A stretch of DNA of 64,000 nucleotides, taken from G965215145 sp965215145 (GTDB lineage Bacteria > Bacteroidota > Rhodothermia > Rhodothermales > JANQRZ01). Location of the stretch: contig OZ244038.1 of NCBI GenBank assembly GCA_965215145.1, forward strand, positions 3,472,001-3,536,000, given 5' to 3'. The position numbers and the translations under genes were made by a program. Positions 32,193-40,676 of the stretch are shown here, one piece after another. The notes under the pieces are model-generated. The model did not search any database and was not told the origin of the DNA. It saw only the letters and a program-made list of their open reading frames with translations. Within the stretch, counting starts at the first letter, position 1; the number at the start of each line of letters is the position of its first letter.

Positions 32193-32644
32193 CAGATCTC
32201 GTCGTCACGGATACGTCGTGCCTGATCGCGCTCGACCGGGTTGGGCACCTCGACGTGCTGCCAGCTCTGTTCGTAGTACACGCCCCGCCGGCCGTGGTTG
32301 AAGAGTTCGGCCAACGGCCGGCCTGGCTCCATGTCGAGCCCGTGCCGGACCTTGATCAGGTGGAGGCGCTGTTGGAGCAGGTCGACCGGGGAGAGGCGGA
32401 GGCCATCGTCCTCGCAGCTTCGTATTCCGATGTGCGCCTCTTGATCGACGACAAGGAGGGGCGCCGGGTGGCGCAGGCACTTGGGCTGCGGATTACGGGG
32501 ACGGCGGGCATCCTGCTCGCGGCGAAGGCGGCGGGGCTAGTGCCCGCCGTGCGACCCCTTCTCGATGTGCTGAGGGAGCAGCACAAGTTTCGGCTCGGGG
32601 AGCGCCACTACGAGCGCGTGCTCCGGGAAGCTGGCGAGGTGTAG
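32189..32644 (+). CDS. DUF3368-family PIN-like toxin (TA copy 1)
   Basis: 151 aa. Start is a TTG (32189-32191) that overlaps the antitoxin stop; a strong SD (GGAGGAG) lies 7-8 nt upstream, which decides this start. LVVTDTSCLIALDRVG carries the first PIN acidic residue; others are in VVEEFG and RGEAEAIVLAASYSD; GTAGILLAAKAAGL is the family C-terminal signature. DUF3368 proteins are PIN-domain RNases with UPF0175 antitoxins. Intact. Confidence 0.88.
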   Translation: MTDLVVTDTSCLIALDRVGHLDVLPALFVVHAPPAVVEEFGQRPAWLHVEPVPDLDQVEALLEQVDRGEAEAIVLAASYSDVRLLIDDKEGRRVAQALGLRITGTAGILLAAKAAGLVPAVRPLLDVLREQHKFRLGERHYERVLREAGEV

Positions 32645-32686
32645 GCGAAGGCGGGAGGGGCGCGGAAGAGGTCGGCGCTCGCGGCG
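32645..32686 (-). pseudogene. Remnant of a Kef antiporter 3' end after TA copy 1
   Basis: On the minus strand this reads ASADLFRAPPAFA, against ASADLFRAPPAVA at the C-terminus of the complete antiporter at 35879-37897. About 36 of 42 nt match 35898-35939, including 20 identical in a row. It stands in the same place relative to toxin 1 as the real antiporter 3' end does relative to toxin 3, so the toxin gene was duplicated together with a bit of its neighbour. Confidence 0.6.
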
Positions 32687-32691
32687 GTGGG

Positions 32692-32716
32692 GGCACCTCA
32701 GGGGAAGCGGGGCGTT
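32692..32716 (+). promoter_or_regulatory. Conserved 25-nt element upstream of TA copy 2
   Basis: GGCACCTCAGGGG through GGGGCGTT, the second copy of the element at 31897-31921, 23 nt before the ATG of the decayed antitoxin. Confidence 0.5.
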
Positions 32717-32739
32717 GTCGTGGCTTATCCTCCCCTACC

Positions 32740-32832
32740 ATGCTCACGCTCGACCTCCCGCCCGACGCAGACGGGGCCCACACCGAGGATCTCGCGTTCG
32801 TCCGGCAGTCTGAGGAGGAGCGGGGGCTTTGA
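32740..32832 (+). pseudogene. Internally deleted UPF0175 antitoxin (TA copy 2)
   Basis: 30 codons: the first 13 (MLTLDLPPDADGA) join directly to the last ~17 of the antitoxin (EDLAFVRQSEEERGL). An in-frame deletion of about 50 codons has removed the DNA-binding helices, while start, stop and the overlap with the following toxin are kept. Confidence 0.75.
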
Positions 32833-33032
32833 GGGACCTCGTCGTCACGGACCCCTCGTGCCTGATTGCGCTGGGCCGGATCAGCCGGGTGGGACGGCTT
32901 CCGGCGCTGTTCGAGGTCCTCGCTCTGCCTGCCGTCGTGACAGGGTTCGGCTGTCGCTCTGAAGCGCAGCCCGCTCCGGCGCCTGCCCATCACCCGCCCC
33001 GTTCGATCATCACCCGCTCCGTCGATGGCTAA
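32829..33032 (+). pseudogene. Truncated DUF3368 toxin (TA copy 2)
   Basis: TTG start in the same overlap as copy 1; LVVTDPSCLIALGRISRVGR and LPALFEVLALPAVVT are recognisable, then similarity ends near 32945 and the frame runs through unrelated sequence into the 5' end of the APC permease gene. About the last 100 residues are missing, so it is inactive. Confidence 0.7.
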
Positions 33033-35064
33033 GCAGGCAGGGTTCGAGCGCAACATCGGCCTCTTCATGGCCGTGATGATCGGGATCGGCGCGATGATGG
33101 GGCCGGGCATCTTCGCGCTGCCCAGCGAGGTGGCGCAGTCCGTGGGGCCGCTCGGCATCGTCGCGTACCTGCTCATGGGCGGGCTCACGCTCTTCACCGC
33201 GCTCAGTTACAGCGAGCTCGGCGCGGCCATCCCCATCGCCGGCGGCGGCTACTCGTTCGTGAGCCGCACGCTGCCCAACCCCGTGGCGTTCCTCACGGGC
33301 TGGTTCTTCTGGATCGGCAACACGCTGGCGTGCTCGCTCTACGCGGTCATCTTCGCGCTCACGATCAAGAACTACTTCTTCCCCGGGCTCAGCGTGGTGC
33401 TGGTGGTGCTGGCGACGACGGCGGTGTTCACCGCCTCGAACTACCGCGGGCAGGCCGAGGCGCTCAAGGCGATCACCGTGATGAACATCGTCGAGCTCGT
33501 CGTGCTCGTCGGCGTGGGGGTGCTCGGGGCCTTCCGGGTGGAGCCGGCCAACCTGGAGCCCTTCGCGCCGATGGGGCTCGGGCCGCTCCTCCCCACGATG
33601 GGCCTCATCTACATCTCCTACGTGGGCTTCGACCTCATCACGGTGGCCGCCGAGGAGATCGTCGAGCCGGCCAAGAACATCCCCCGCGCGATCCTCATCA
33701 CCCTCGGCGTCGGGATCGCCATCTACGTCCTCGTCCTCTACGTGATGATGGGGGTCGTCCACTACACCGACCTCGCGCAGACGAGCACGCCGTTCATCTT
33801 CGTGGCGGACCACCTGTTCGGCGCGTGGGGGCGCTGGGCGGGCGTCCTGGCGACGGTGATGGCGAGCCTCTCGGCCTTCAGCGTGACGCTGGGCGCGAGC
33901 GCGCGGGTGCTCTTCGCGCTCGGGCGGGACGGCCACGTGCCGGAGGTCCTGGCGCGGCTGCACCCGAAGCACAACACGCCGCACGTCGCGCTCCTCGTCT
34001 GCGCCGGGCTCGTCACGGTCCTCGGCGCCTCGGGCGTCGTGCGCCTGCTCGCCTCGGCGAGCAGCTTCGGCTACCTCGTCGCCATCGGCGTCGTGAACTA
34101 CGCCGTGATCGCGCTGCACCGGAAGATGCCGGCCCTGCGGCGCCCGTTCAAGATCCTGCTCTACCCCACGATCCCGGTCCTGGGCATCGTGGGGTGCTGG
34201 TTCTTCGTGCCCCTGCTGGAGCCGCAGAGCCTGCTCCTCGGCGGGGGCCTCACGGCCGTCGGCGCCCTGCTCTACCTTGTCCAGCCGGCCAACCGCGCCG
34301 ACCTCGGCGCGCTCCCGGCCGTCTACCACCGGCTCAAACTCAGAATCAAAGCCTACTGGAGGTCTCGGATGAACGTGCTCATCGTCGGCGGGGGGAACCA
34401 GGGGAGCAACATCGCCGACCGGCTGCTCCGCCAGGACGAGATCCGGATGGTGTTCCGCACGGCGGAGTACCAGATCACGTTCGTCGAGCAGGACGAGGCG
34501 CGCTGCGAGGAGCTGGGGCGCCGCTACAACGTGCCCGTCTTCCAGGGCGACGGCACGAAGCAGGAGATCCTGGAGCAGGTCGAGCCGCGCAAGATGGACG
34601 TGGCGATCGCCGCGACGGACCACGACGAGCGGAACACCATCGTGGCGCTCCAGGCGAAGCGGCTCGGCATCCGGCGCGTGATCGCCATCGCGCGCGACCC
34701 GGACTACGTCTCGCTCATGGAGGACAGCGGGATCGTATGCATCAGCGCGCCCTACGCCACGGCCGCGATGGTCGAGAACTACCTCGAGCGCCCCGGCGTG
34801 GCCGCGCTCTTCGAGGTCGGGACGGGCGTGGCGAGCCTCATCGACATGGAGGTGCCGGAGGGGGCCGAGGTCGTCGGGCGGCGGATCCAGGAGATCGGCA
34901 TCCCGAAGCAGTGCGTGGTGGCGGCCGTCATCCGGGGCGACGCGTTCGTGGTGCCGCGCGGCAGCACGGAGATCCACGGCGGCGACCACGTCGTGTTCGT
35001 CGGGCCGGGCGAGGCGGTGCAGACCGCCCACGACATCTTCTCCGCCGAGCGGGCCGTCCCGTAG
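33025..35064 (+). CDS. APC-superfamily permease fused to TrkA-N and TrkA-C domains
   Basis: 679 aa. Residues 1-~440 are a 12-helix APC transporter: GIGAMMGPGIFALP at helix 1, GYSFVSRTLPNPVAF, then FDLITVAAEEIVEPAKNIPRA. After a basic linker, residues ~451-580 form a TrkA-N/RCK Rossmann domain (VLIVGGGNQGSNIADRLL, then FQGDGTKQEIL) and ~590-679 a TrkA-C domain. Such fusions suggest an amino-acid or K+ transporter gated by nucleotide (NAD/ATP/c-di-AMP). Substrate not predictable. The start (33025) lies inside the frame of the truncated toxin remnant. TA copies lie on both sides. Confidence 0.85.
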   Translation: MAKQAGFERNIGLFMAVMIGIGAMMGPGIFALPSEVAQSVGPLGIVAYLLMGGLTLFTALSYSELGAAIPIAGGGYSFVSRTLPNPVAFLTGWFFWIGNTLACSLYAVIFALTIKNYFFPGLSVVLVVLATTAVFTASNYRGQAEALKAITVMNIVELVVLVGVGVLGAFRVEPANLEPFAPMGLGPLLPTMGLIYISYVGFDLITVAAEEIVEPAKNIPRAILITLGVGIAIYVLVLYVMMGVVHYTDLAQTSTPFIFVADHLFGAWGRWAGVLATVMASLSAFSVTLGASARVLFALGRDGHVPEVLARLHPKHNTPHVALLVCAGLVTVLGASGVVRLLASASSFGYLVAIGVVNYAVIALHRKMPALRRPFKILLYPTIPVLGIVGCWFFVPLLEPQSLLLGGGLTAVGALLYLVQPANRADLGALPAVYHRLKLRIKAYWRSRMNVLIVGGGNQGSNIADRLLRQDEIRMVFRTAEYQITFVEQDEARCEELGRRYNVPVFQGDGTKQEILEQVEPRKMDVAIAATDHDERNTIVALQAKRLGIRRVIAIARDPDYVSLMEDSGIVCISAPYATAAMVENYLERPGVAALFEVGTGVASLIDMEVPEGAEVVGRRIQEIGIPKQCVVAAVIRGDAFVVPRGSTEIHGGDHVVFVGPGEAVQTAHDIFSAERAVP

Positions 35065-35127
35065 CCTCCTGCACCCGCCGGGTTGGGGATGCACGGGCGG
35101 GGCACAGAGGAGGTCGCGGAGGTGAGA

Positions 35128-35152
35128 GGCACTTCGGGGGCGTCGGGGCGTT
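35128..35152 (+). promoter_or_regulatory. Conserved 25-nt element upstream of TA copy 3
   Basis: GGCACTTCGGGGG through GGGGCGTT, third copy of the element at 31897-31921, 30 nt before the antitoxin ATG. Confidence 0.55.
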
Positions 35153-35182
35153 CTCATCGTCCATCTTCTTCCCTCCGAACCC

Positions 35183-35458
35183 ATGCTCACGCTCGATCTC
35201 CCGCCCGGCGTAGATGAGGCCCACGCTCGGCTCGTGCTCGCCATCGGGCTGTTCCAGGAAGAGGCCGTCTCCGTTGGGAAGGCCGCTCGGATCGCAGGGC
35301 TCTCGTACCGGGCGTTCCTCGACGCGCTCCGCGAACGCGACATCCCCGCCTACGTGTACACCGAGGAGATGTGGGAGCAGGACTTGGCTTTCCTCCGTCG
35401 CCAGCGCGAGCGGGAGGGGGGACGAGCACCCTCGTCGTCACGGACACCTCGTGTTTGA
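35183..35458 (+). CDS. UPF0175-family antitoxin (TA copy 3)
   Basis: 91 aa. Codons 1-57 are nearly identical in DNA to copy 1 (31950), with about five substitutions in 175 nt; then the sequence diverges abruptly (YTEEMWEQDLAFLRRQRE) and runs ~15 codons past the usual stop (GGRAPSSSRTPRV), because the stop at the toxin junction is lost. The toxin gene overlaps it. Confidence 0.82.
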   Translation: MLTLDLPPGVDEAHARLVLAIGLFQEEAVSVGKAARIAGLSYRAFLDALRERDIPAYVYTEEMWEQDLAFLRRQREREGGRAPSSSRTPRV

Positions 35459-35874
35459 TCGCGCTCGACCGCATCGGGCAGATCGAACTGCTCCCAGCGC
35501 TGTTCCAGGTGCTCGCCCCACCCGCCGTCGCAGAGTTCGGGCGGCATCCCGACTGGCTGACGGTGCGTCCGGCGCCGGACGGCGCGCAAGTCGCCGAGCT
35601 CCTGGAGGTGATCGACCGGGGCGAGGCGGAGGCCATAGCGCTCGCGCTCACGATTCCCGACGCGCAATTGCTGATCGATGAAGCCCTGGGCCGGAAGGTG
35701 GCCTTGCAGCTCGGGCTCCACGTCACCGGGACAGCCGGCATCCTGGTGGAGGCGAAGCGGCAGGGGCATATCCCAGCGGTTCGCCCGCTGCTGGACGCGC
35801 TCGTCCGGAAGCATGACTTTCATCTGAGCGAGAAGCTCTACGGCCACATCCTCGAAACGGCGGGCGAGGCGTGA
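35371..35874 (+). CDS. DUF3368-family PIN-like toxin (TA copy 3)
   Basis: 167 aa if the GTG at 35371 is used; the conserved domain begins only at STLVVTDTSCLIALDRIGQ (about residue 18), and no ordinary start lies between, so the true start is uncertain. PIN acidic residues: Asp in VVTDTS, Glu in VAEFG and RGEAEAIALA, Asp in DAQLLIDEA. It is clearly more diverged from toxin 1 than the antitoxin heads are from each other. It ends 5 nt before the convergent Kef gene stop. Confidence 0.78.
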   Translation: MGAGLGFPPSPARAGGGTSTLVVTDTSCLIALDRIGQIELLPALFQVLAPPAVAEFGRHPDWLTVRPAPDGAQVAELLEVIDRGEAEAIALALTIPDAQLLIDEALGRKVALQLGLHVTGTAGILVEAKRQGHIPAVRPLLDALVRKHDFHLSEKLYGHILETAGEA

Positions 35875-35878
35875 ACGC

Positions 35879-37897
35879 TCAACCGGCCCCCTCCAGGGCG
35901 ACGGCGGGCGGGGCGCGGAAGAGGTCGGCCGAGGCGGCGAACTCGTCGGCGAGGCCGATCAGGATGAGGCGGTCGCCGGGGGCGACGCGGAAGTCGCCGG
36001 CGGGGCTGGCGAGCGTGCGGCCCTCGCGGCGGACGGCGACGACGGTGAGCCCGTGGCGCTGCCGGAGCGCGAGTTCAGCCAGCGTGGCGCCGGCGGCGGG
36101 GGCGCCCGCGCGCACGGCGACGGCGCGCGTGTGCAGCCCCTCCTCGTCGAGCCCCTGGAGCACCATCAGGTGGGCCTCCTGGATGGAGCCGCGGAGCACG
36201 GCGTAGTCCCCGGCGCGGACCTGCGAGACCTGCCGCTCGATCTCCTCCTTTGGGACGAAGTACACGCCGAGGACGTGGCTGAACAGCCGGACGGTCGTCT
36301 CCAGCTCCTCCGGCACGACGACGTCGGCGCCGGCCTTCTCCAGCGGGCCGATGTCGGCGAGGAACCGGACGCGGGCGAGGATCTGGAGCGTGGGGTTCTC
36401 GAACCGCGCGCGCCCGACGATCCGCTCGGTGGCCTCGCGGTCGTTGATGGCGACGACGAGGAGCTTGGCGTGGTGGACGCCGAGGCGTTCGAGGATGTGC
36501 CCCTGCGCGGCATCGCCGTAGACGATGGGGACGCCCTCCCTGCGCGCCTCGTCCACGCTCTCGGGGTTCAGCTCCGAGACGACGAACGGGATGCCGGTGT
36601 CGCGGAGGACGCGGACGAGCCGCCGCCCGGCCGGCCCGTAGCCGACGACGATGGTGTGGTCCTCCAACTCCTCAATCCCCTCACCCACCGCTTCGGGCTC
36701 CGGCGTGGGGGCCCGCCGGTCGAGCCAGCCGGCCACGCGTGGGGCGGCGATCATCAGGAACGGCGTCGCGAGCATCAGCACGACGCTGACGGCGATGAAC
36801 CCCTGCTGCCCGACGTCCCCCAGCCCCGCCGGGCCGAGGCCGAGGGCGGCGCCGGCGAGGGCGAGCACGAACGAGAACTCCCCGATCTGCGCCAGCCCGA
36901 TCCCGGCCGTCGCGGCGGTGCGCAGGGGGAAGCCGAGCACGCGGATGCTGAGCGTCGTGATGACAGCCTTGAGGACGAGCACGCCGACGGCGATCCCGGC
37001 CACCGGCAGCAGGTTCGCCAGGAGGAACGCCGGGTCGAGCAGCATCCCGATGGAGACGAAGAAGACGGCGTTGAAGACGGTCTGCAGGGGGATGATGTCG
37101 GCGAGGGCCTGGTCCACGTACTCGCTCTCCGAGACGACGAGGCCGGCGAGGAAGGCGCCGAGCGCGAGGCTGACGCCGACGAGCCCCGTCGCCCACGCCG
37201 TCCCGAGCCCGACGGCGACGACGGCCAGCAGGAACAGCTCCCGTCGGCGCGTCCGCGCGAGCTGGTCCAGCATCCACGGCACGAAGCGCCGGGCGGCCAC
37301 GAGCACGACGGCCACGACGAGCGCGGCCGTCCCGAGCGCCAGCGCGATCCCCCCGGCACCCGCGGCGGTGCCCGCCATCACCGGCACGAGCAGCACCATC
37401 CCCACGACGGCGAGGTCCTGGAAGATCAGGACGGCCAGCGTGAGCTGCCCCACCGGCGTGTCCGTCTCGGCGCGGTCGGCGAGGAGGGTCAGCACGATGG
37501 CCGTCGAGGAGAGCGCGACGAGGCAGCCGGTGAACACGGCGGCCCCGGCGTCCACGCCGAGGAGCAGCAGCGGCACCGCCACGATCCCCGTCGTCACCCC
37601 GACCTGGAGCCCGCCGCCGACGAGGATCGCCCGGCGCAGCTTCGCCAGCTTGGCGAGCGAGAACTCCATCCCGATGATGAACAGCAGCAGGATCACCCCG
37701 ACCTCGGCCGCCTGTTGCACGAACTCCAGGTCCTCGACGAACCCGAGCGCGCCGGGCCCGACGAGGACGCCGGCGAGCAGGAACCCGGCGATGGGCACGA
37801 TCCGCAGGCGGTAGCAGACGTAGGCCACCCCGACGCTCGCGACGAATAGGGCGACGAGCTCACCGAGGAACGGCAGCGTGGCGGCGGCGAGGTACAA
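35879..37897 (-). CDS. Kef-type CPA2 cation:proton antiporter with TrkA-N/TrkA-C
   Basis: 672 aa. Twelve or so membrane helices in 1-~385 (LLFIIGMEFSLAKLAKLRRA, VALSSTAIVLTLL, GVSLALGAFLAGLVVSES, FFVSIGMLLDP) followed by a TrkA-N domain (~415-530; TIVVGYGPAGRRLVRVL, VYGDAAQGHILERLG) and TrkA-C (~570-655). A KefB/C-like K+(or Na+)/H+ antiporter under nucleotide control. The start is the TTG at 37897; no ATG fits. A short copy of its 3' end occurs at 32645-32686. Confidence 0.9.
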   Translation of the reverse strand: MYLAAATLPFLGELVALFVASVGVAYVCYRLRIVPIAGFLLAGVLVGPGALGFVEDLEFVQQAAEVGVILLLFIIGMEFSLAKLAKLRRAILVGGGLQVGVTTGIVAVPLLLLGVDAGAAVFTGCLVALSSTAIVLTLLADRAETDTPVGQLTLAVLIFQDLAVVGMVLLVPVMAGTAAGAGGIALALGTAALVVAVVLVAARRFVPWMLDQLARTRRRELFLLAVVAVGLGTAWATGLVGVSLALGAFLAGLVVSESEYVDQALADIIPLQTVFNAVFFVSIGMLLDPAFLLANLLPVAGIAVGVLVLKAVITTLSIRVLGFPLRTAATAGIGLAQIGEFSFVLALAGAALGLGPAGLGDVGQQGFIAVSVVLMLATPFLMIAAPRVAGWLDRRAPTPEPEAVGEGIEELEDHTIVVGYGPAGRRLVRVLRDTGIPFVVSELNPESVDEARREGVPIVYGDAAQGHILERLGVHHAKLLVVAINDREATERIVGRARFENPTLQILARVRFLADIGPLEKAGADVVVPEELETTVRLFSHVLGVYFVPKEEIERQVSQVRAGDYAVLRGSIQEAHLMVLQGLDEEGLHTRAVAVRAGAPAAGATLAELALRQRHGLTVVAVRREGRTLASPAGDFRVAPGDRLILIGLADEFAASADLFRAPPAVALEGAG

Positions 37898-38130
37898 GCG
37901 AGAGGGGGAAGGGGTGGGCGAGGCCGGAAGCTACGGGCCACGACTCGTCAGGGACTGCGGGCGGCGGGCGCCAACGTCCGGCTGGATCAGGGGTTCGCCC
38001 GGCGAGCCCGGAGCGGAATCGGGCGAGGGCTCAGAACCGTCCGCCCTTCGCCCCGTTGAGGTATCGTCCCGGCGAGCGGCTACCGGGGGGTTCTGGCAAC
38101 GCGCCGCCCCACCTTCTCCCCGAGGACGCC

Positions 38131-39045
38131 ATGTACCGCTACAACCGCCTCATCGTCGGGCTCAGCGGCAGCGAGACCGACCGCTCGACCCTCCGCTGGG
38201 CCGCCCACGTGGCCGAGATGGCCGGCTCCGCCGAGGCCCACTTCGTCCACGTCACCCCCCAGCTCGACTACCCCATCGAGGCGCTCACCGAGAGCTTCGG
38301 CGGGGTCGCCCTCACGGAGCACATGCGCGAGCCCGTCGAGGAGTACGTCCGCGACGAGGCCGCGCGCGCCTTCGGGCACCTCCCCGAGGTCGAGCGGGAC
38401 GTGACGACGGAGGAGGGCAGCCCGCTCCCGGAGCTGCTCCGCCTCGCGCGCGACCGCGAGGCCGACCTCGTGATCGTCGGGCGGCGGCGGCACGAGGCGG
38501 GGACGCTCCCCGAGAAGCTCGCCCGGAAGGCGCCGTGCTCGGTGCTCGTCGTGCCGGCCGAGGCGCCGCTCCGGCTGCGCCGGATCCTCGTGGCCGTGGA
38601 CTTCTCGGAGTACGCCGCCCTCGCCGTCGACGTGGCCGCCGCCTTCGGCGAGGCCGCCGGGGTCGAGGAGGTCATCGCCCACCACGCCTACTGCGTGCCC
38701 GTGGGGTACTACAAGACGGGCAAGGGCTACGACGCCTTCGCCAGGATGATGGAGGGCTACGCGTGGGACCGGTTCGAGCGGTTCATGGAGGACCTCGACA
38801 CGCGGGGCCTCCCGTTCCGCCCCCTCTTCGCCCTCGACGACTCCCCGCCCGAGGCGATCCGTGAGGCCGCCGAGGAGCAGGACGTGGACCTCGTCGTGGT
38901 CGGGGCGCGGGGGCGCTCGGCCGGGGCCGCCGTCCTGCTCGGCAGCGTCACCGAGCGGCTCATCGCCCGGCTCGACGTGCCCATCGTGGCGGTCAAGAAG
39001 AAGGGCGAGAACCTCTCGCTCCTCGACGCCCTCTTCCAGCTCTGA
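38131..39045 (+). CDS. Tandem universal stress protein (UspA) domains
   Basis: 304 aa with two Usp domains (about 1-145 and 150-300). First: YRYNRLIVGLSGSETDRSTL and DLVIVGRRRHEAGTLPEKLA. Second: RRILVAVDFSEYAALAVDVA and DLVVVGARGRSAGAAVLLGS. The G-2x-G-9x-G(S/T) nucleotide-binding pattern is recognisable mainly in the second domain. Cytoplasmic, stress-related; here between two antiporters, a common neighbourhood. The ATG at 38131 is chosen because the domain begins at once. Confidence 0.9.
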   Translation: MYRYNRLIVGLSGSETDRSTLRWAAHVAEMAGSAEAHFVHVTPQLDYPIEALTESFGGVALTEHMREPVEEYVRDEAARAFGHLPEVERDVTTEEGSPLPELLRLARDREADLVIVGRRRHEAGTLPEKLARKAPCSVLVVPAEAPLRLRRILVAVDFSEYAALAVDVAAAFGEAAGVEEVIAHHAYCVPVGYYKTGKGYDAFARMMEGYAWDRFERFMEDLDTRGLPFRPLFALDDSPPEAIREAAEEQDVDLVVVGARGRSAGAAVLLGSVTERLIARLDVPIVAVKKKGENLSLLDALFQL

Positions 39046-39047
39046 GC

Positions 39048-39077
39048 CCGGCGCCTGCGACGAGCGGCGCCGGCGGG
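39048..39077. terminator. Hairpin between convergent usp and nhaA
   Basis: CCGGCGCC (39048-39055) and GGCGCCGG (39066-39073), extendable by GGG/CCC flanks, in the 39-nt space between two convergent stop codons. Probably a bidirectional terminator. Confidence 0.55.
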
Positions 39078-39084
39078 CCGGCCT

Positions 39085-40437
39085 CTATGCGGGGCCGGGG
39101 GCGCTGCGGCGGGCGCCCCGGCTGAGGAGGACCCAGCCGAGGAGGCCCGAGAGGAGCGACGCCGCGAGGATGCCGACCTTCGCGCTGTCGAGCATCGCCG
39201 GGTCGGCGAAGGCGAGGCCGCCGATGAACAGCGCCATCGTGAACCCGATCCCGCAGAGCGCCGCGACCCCGATGACCTGCCGCCAGCCGACCCCCGTCGG
39301 CAGCGCGGCGACCCCCGTCCGCACGGCGAACCACGCGAACAGCGTGACCCCGACGGGCTTCCCGATGAAGAGCCCCGCCACGATGCCGATGGAGATGGGG
39401 TTAACGAGGCCGCCCTCCCCCCCGCCGAGGGCGACGCCGGCGTTGGCGAGCGCGAAGACGGGCATGATGAAGAAGGCGACCCAGCCGTGGAGGTGGTGCT
39501 CCATCCGCGCCAGCGGCGTCTCGGCGTTCCGCGCGATGACCTCGAGGGTGTGGACGGCGGCGCGCTGGTCGTCGCTCGGCTCGGTCGAGCCGGGGCGGAG
39601 GTCCTGGGCGAACTCGGCGACGGCGGCCTTCGCGTGGTCGAGGAAGGCCGGCGCGTCGATCCGGCGCTGGGCGGGGATGGTGAGGGCCGCCAGCACGCCG
39701 GCGATGGTGGCGTGGACGCCGCTCTTCAGCAGCGCCACCCACAGCCCGAACCCGAGCAGCACGTAGATCACCGTCCGCTGCGTGCCGAGCTTGTTCATCA
39801 GGATCATGACCGCGAGGAAGGCGCCGCCGATGGCGAGCGCGTTCACCTTCACCTCGGCCGTGTAGAACAGGGCGATCACGAGGACCGCGCCGAGGTCGTC
39901 CACGATGGCGAGGGCGGTGAGGAACACCTTGAGCGCCAGCGGCGCCCGGCTCCCAAGCAGCGCGAGCACCCCGAGCGCGAAGGCGATGTCCGTCGCCATC
40001 GGGACGCCCCAGCCGGCGGCGCCGGGGCCGCCGACGTTGAGGAGGTAGTAGAGCCCGGCCGGGACGATCATCCCGCCGGCCGCGCCGGCCAGCGCCAGCG
40101 ACGCCTGCTTCGGCGAGCTCAGCTCGCCCGTCAGCACCTCGCGCTTGATCTCGAGGCCGATGAGGAAGAAGAACAGCGCCATCAGCCCGTCGTTGATCCA
40201 CAGCAGCAGCGGCTTGTCGATCACGAGCGGCCCGGCCCCCAGCGTGACCGGCGTCTGCCACAGCGCGAAGTAGCCCTCGGCCCACGGTGAGTTCGCCCAG
40301 ACGAGCGCGATGGCGGCGCAGGCCAGCAGCACGATGCCGCCGGCGGCTTCGAGCCGCATGAACTCCTGGATCGGGCGGAGCAGGCGGGACGCCGTGGACC
40401 GGGAGGCGGGGGGGAGCGGGGACGGAGAGACGGCCAT
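39085..40437 (-). CDS. nhaA: Na+/H+ antiporter NhaA
   Basis: 450 aa (E. coli 388 plus a C-terminal and N-terminal extension). NhaA signature: GGIVLLACAAIALVWANSPW, DGLMALFFFLIGLEIKRE, GWGVPMATDIAFALGVLALL, and the ion-binding aspartate pair in TALAIVDDLGAVLVIALFY. Inner membrane, exports Na+ or Li+ for 2 H+. It fits the marine setting and the other antiporters nearby. Confidence 0.95.
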   Translation of the reverse strand: MAVSPSPLPPASRSTASRLLRPIQEFMRLEAAGGIVLLACAAIALVWANSPWAEGYFALWQTPVTLGAGPLVIDKPLLLWINDGLMALFFFLIGLEIKREVLTGELSSPKQASLALAGAAGGMIVPAGLYYLLNVGGPGAAGWGVPMATDIAFALGVLALLGSRAPLALKVFLTALAIVDDLGAVLVIALFYTAEVKVNALAIGGAFLAVMILMNKLGTQRTVIYVLLGFGLWVALLKSGVHATIAGVLAALTIPAQRRIDAPAFLDHAKAAVAEFAQDLRPGSTEPSDDQRAAVHTLEVIARNAETPLARMEHHLHGWVAFFIMPVFALANAGVALGGGEGGLVNPISIGIVAGLFIGKPVGVTLFAWFAVRTGVAALPTGVGWRQVIGVAALCGIGFTMALFIGGLAFADPAMLDSAKVGILAASLLSGLLGWVLLSRGARRSAPGPA

Positions 40438-40616
40438 CGGACGCGGGGTGCGGTGGTCGGGGTGGAGGGGAAGGCCCGCCGGGGCGGCTGTGCTGGGAGG
40501 CCCCCGGCGCCGGGGCCCGGAGGGCGTGGGCAGACGCCCGAAGATCGGAACGGCGCGCTTAACGCGGGGGCATCATGGCTTCGGGTCGGGTCGGCGCTCA
40601 GACGCCCTCCTCTATC

Positions 40617-40656
40617 CGCCGGTTGCCACGCAGAGGCCGCGTGAAGCCGATTTCAC
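40617..40656. repeat. 40-nt intergenic repeat D, copy 1
   Basis: CGCCGGTTGCC ... GTGAAGCCGATTTCAC; outer 11 and 16 nt identical to 44628-44667 and the middle variable. The 16-mer can fold (GTGAA/TTCAC). Both copies lie just past the stop of a minus-strand envelope gene. Confidence 0.7.
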
Positions 40657-40676
40657 CCTGGGTAACGCGCTCGCGC

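Noticed and set aside
32829..33032. An intact third DUF3368 toxin
   Set aside because: Only about the first 40 residues are homologous; the rest is junction sequence into the permease gene.
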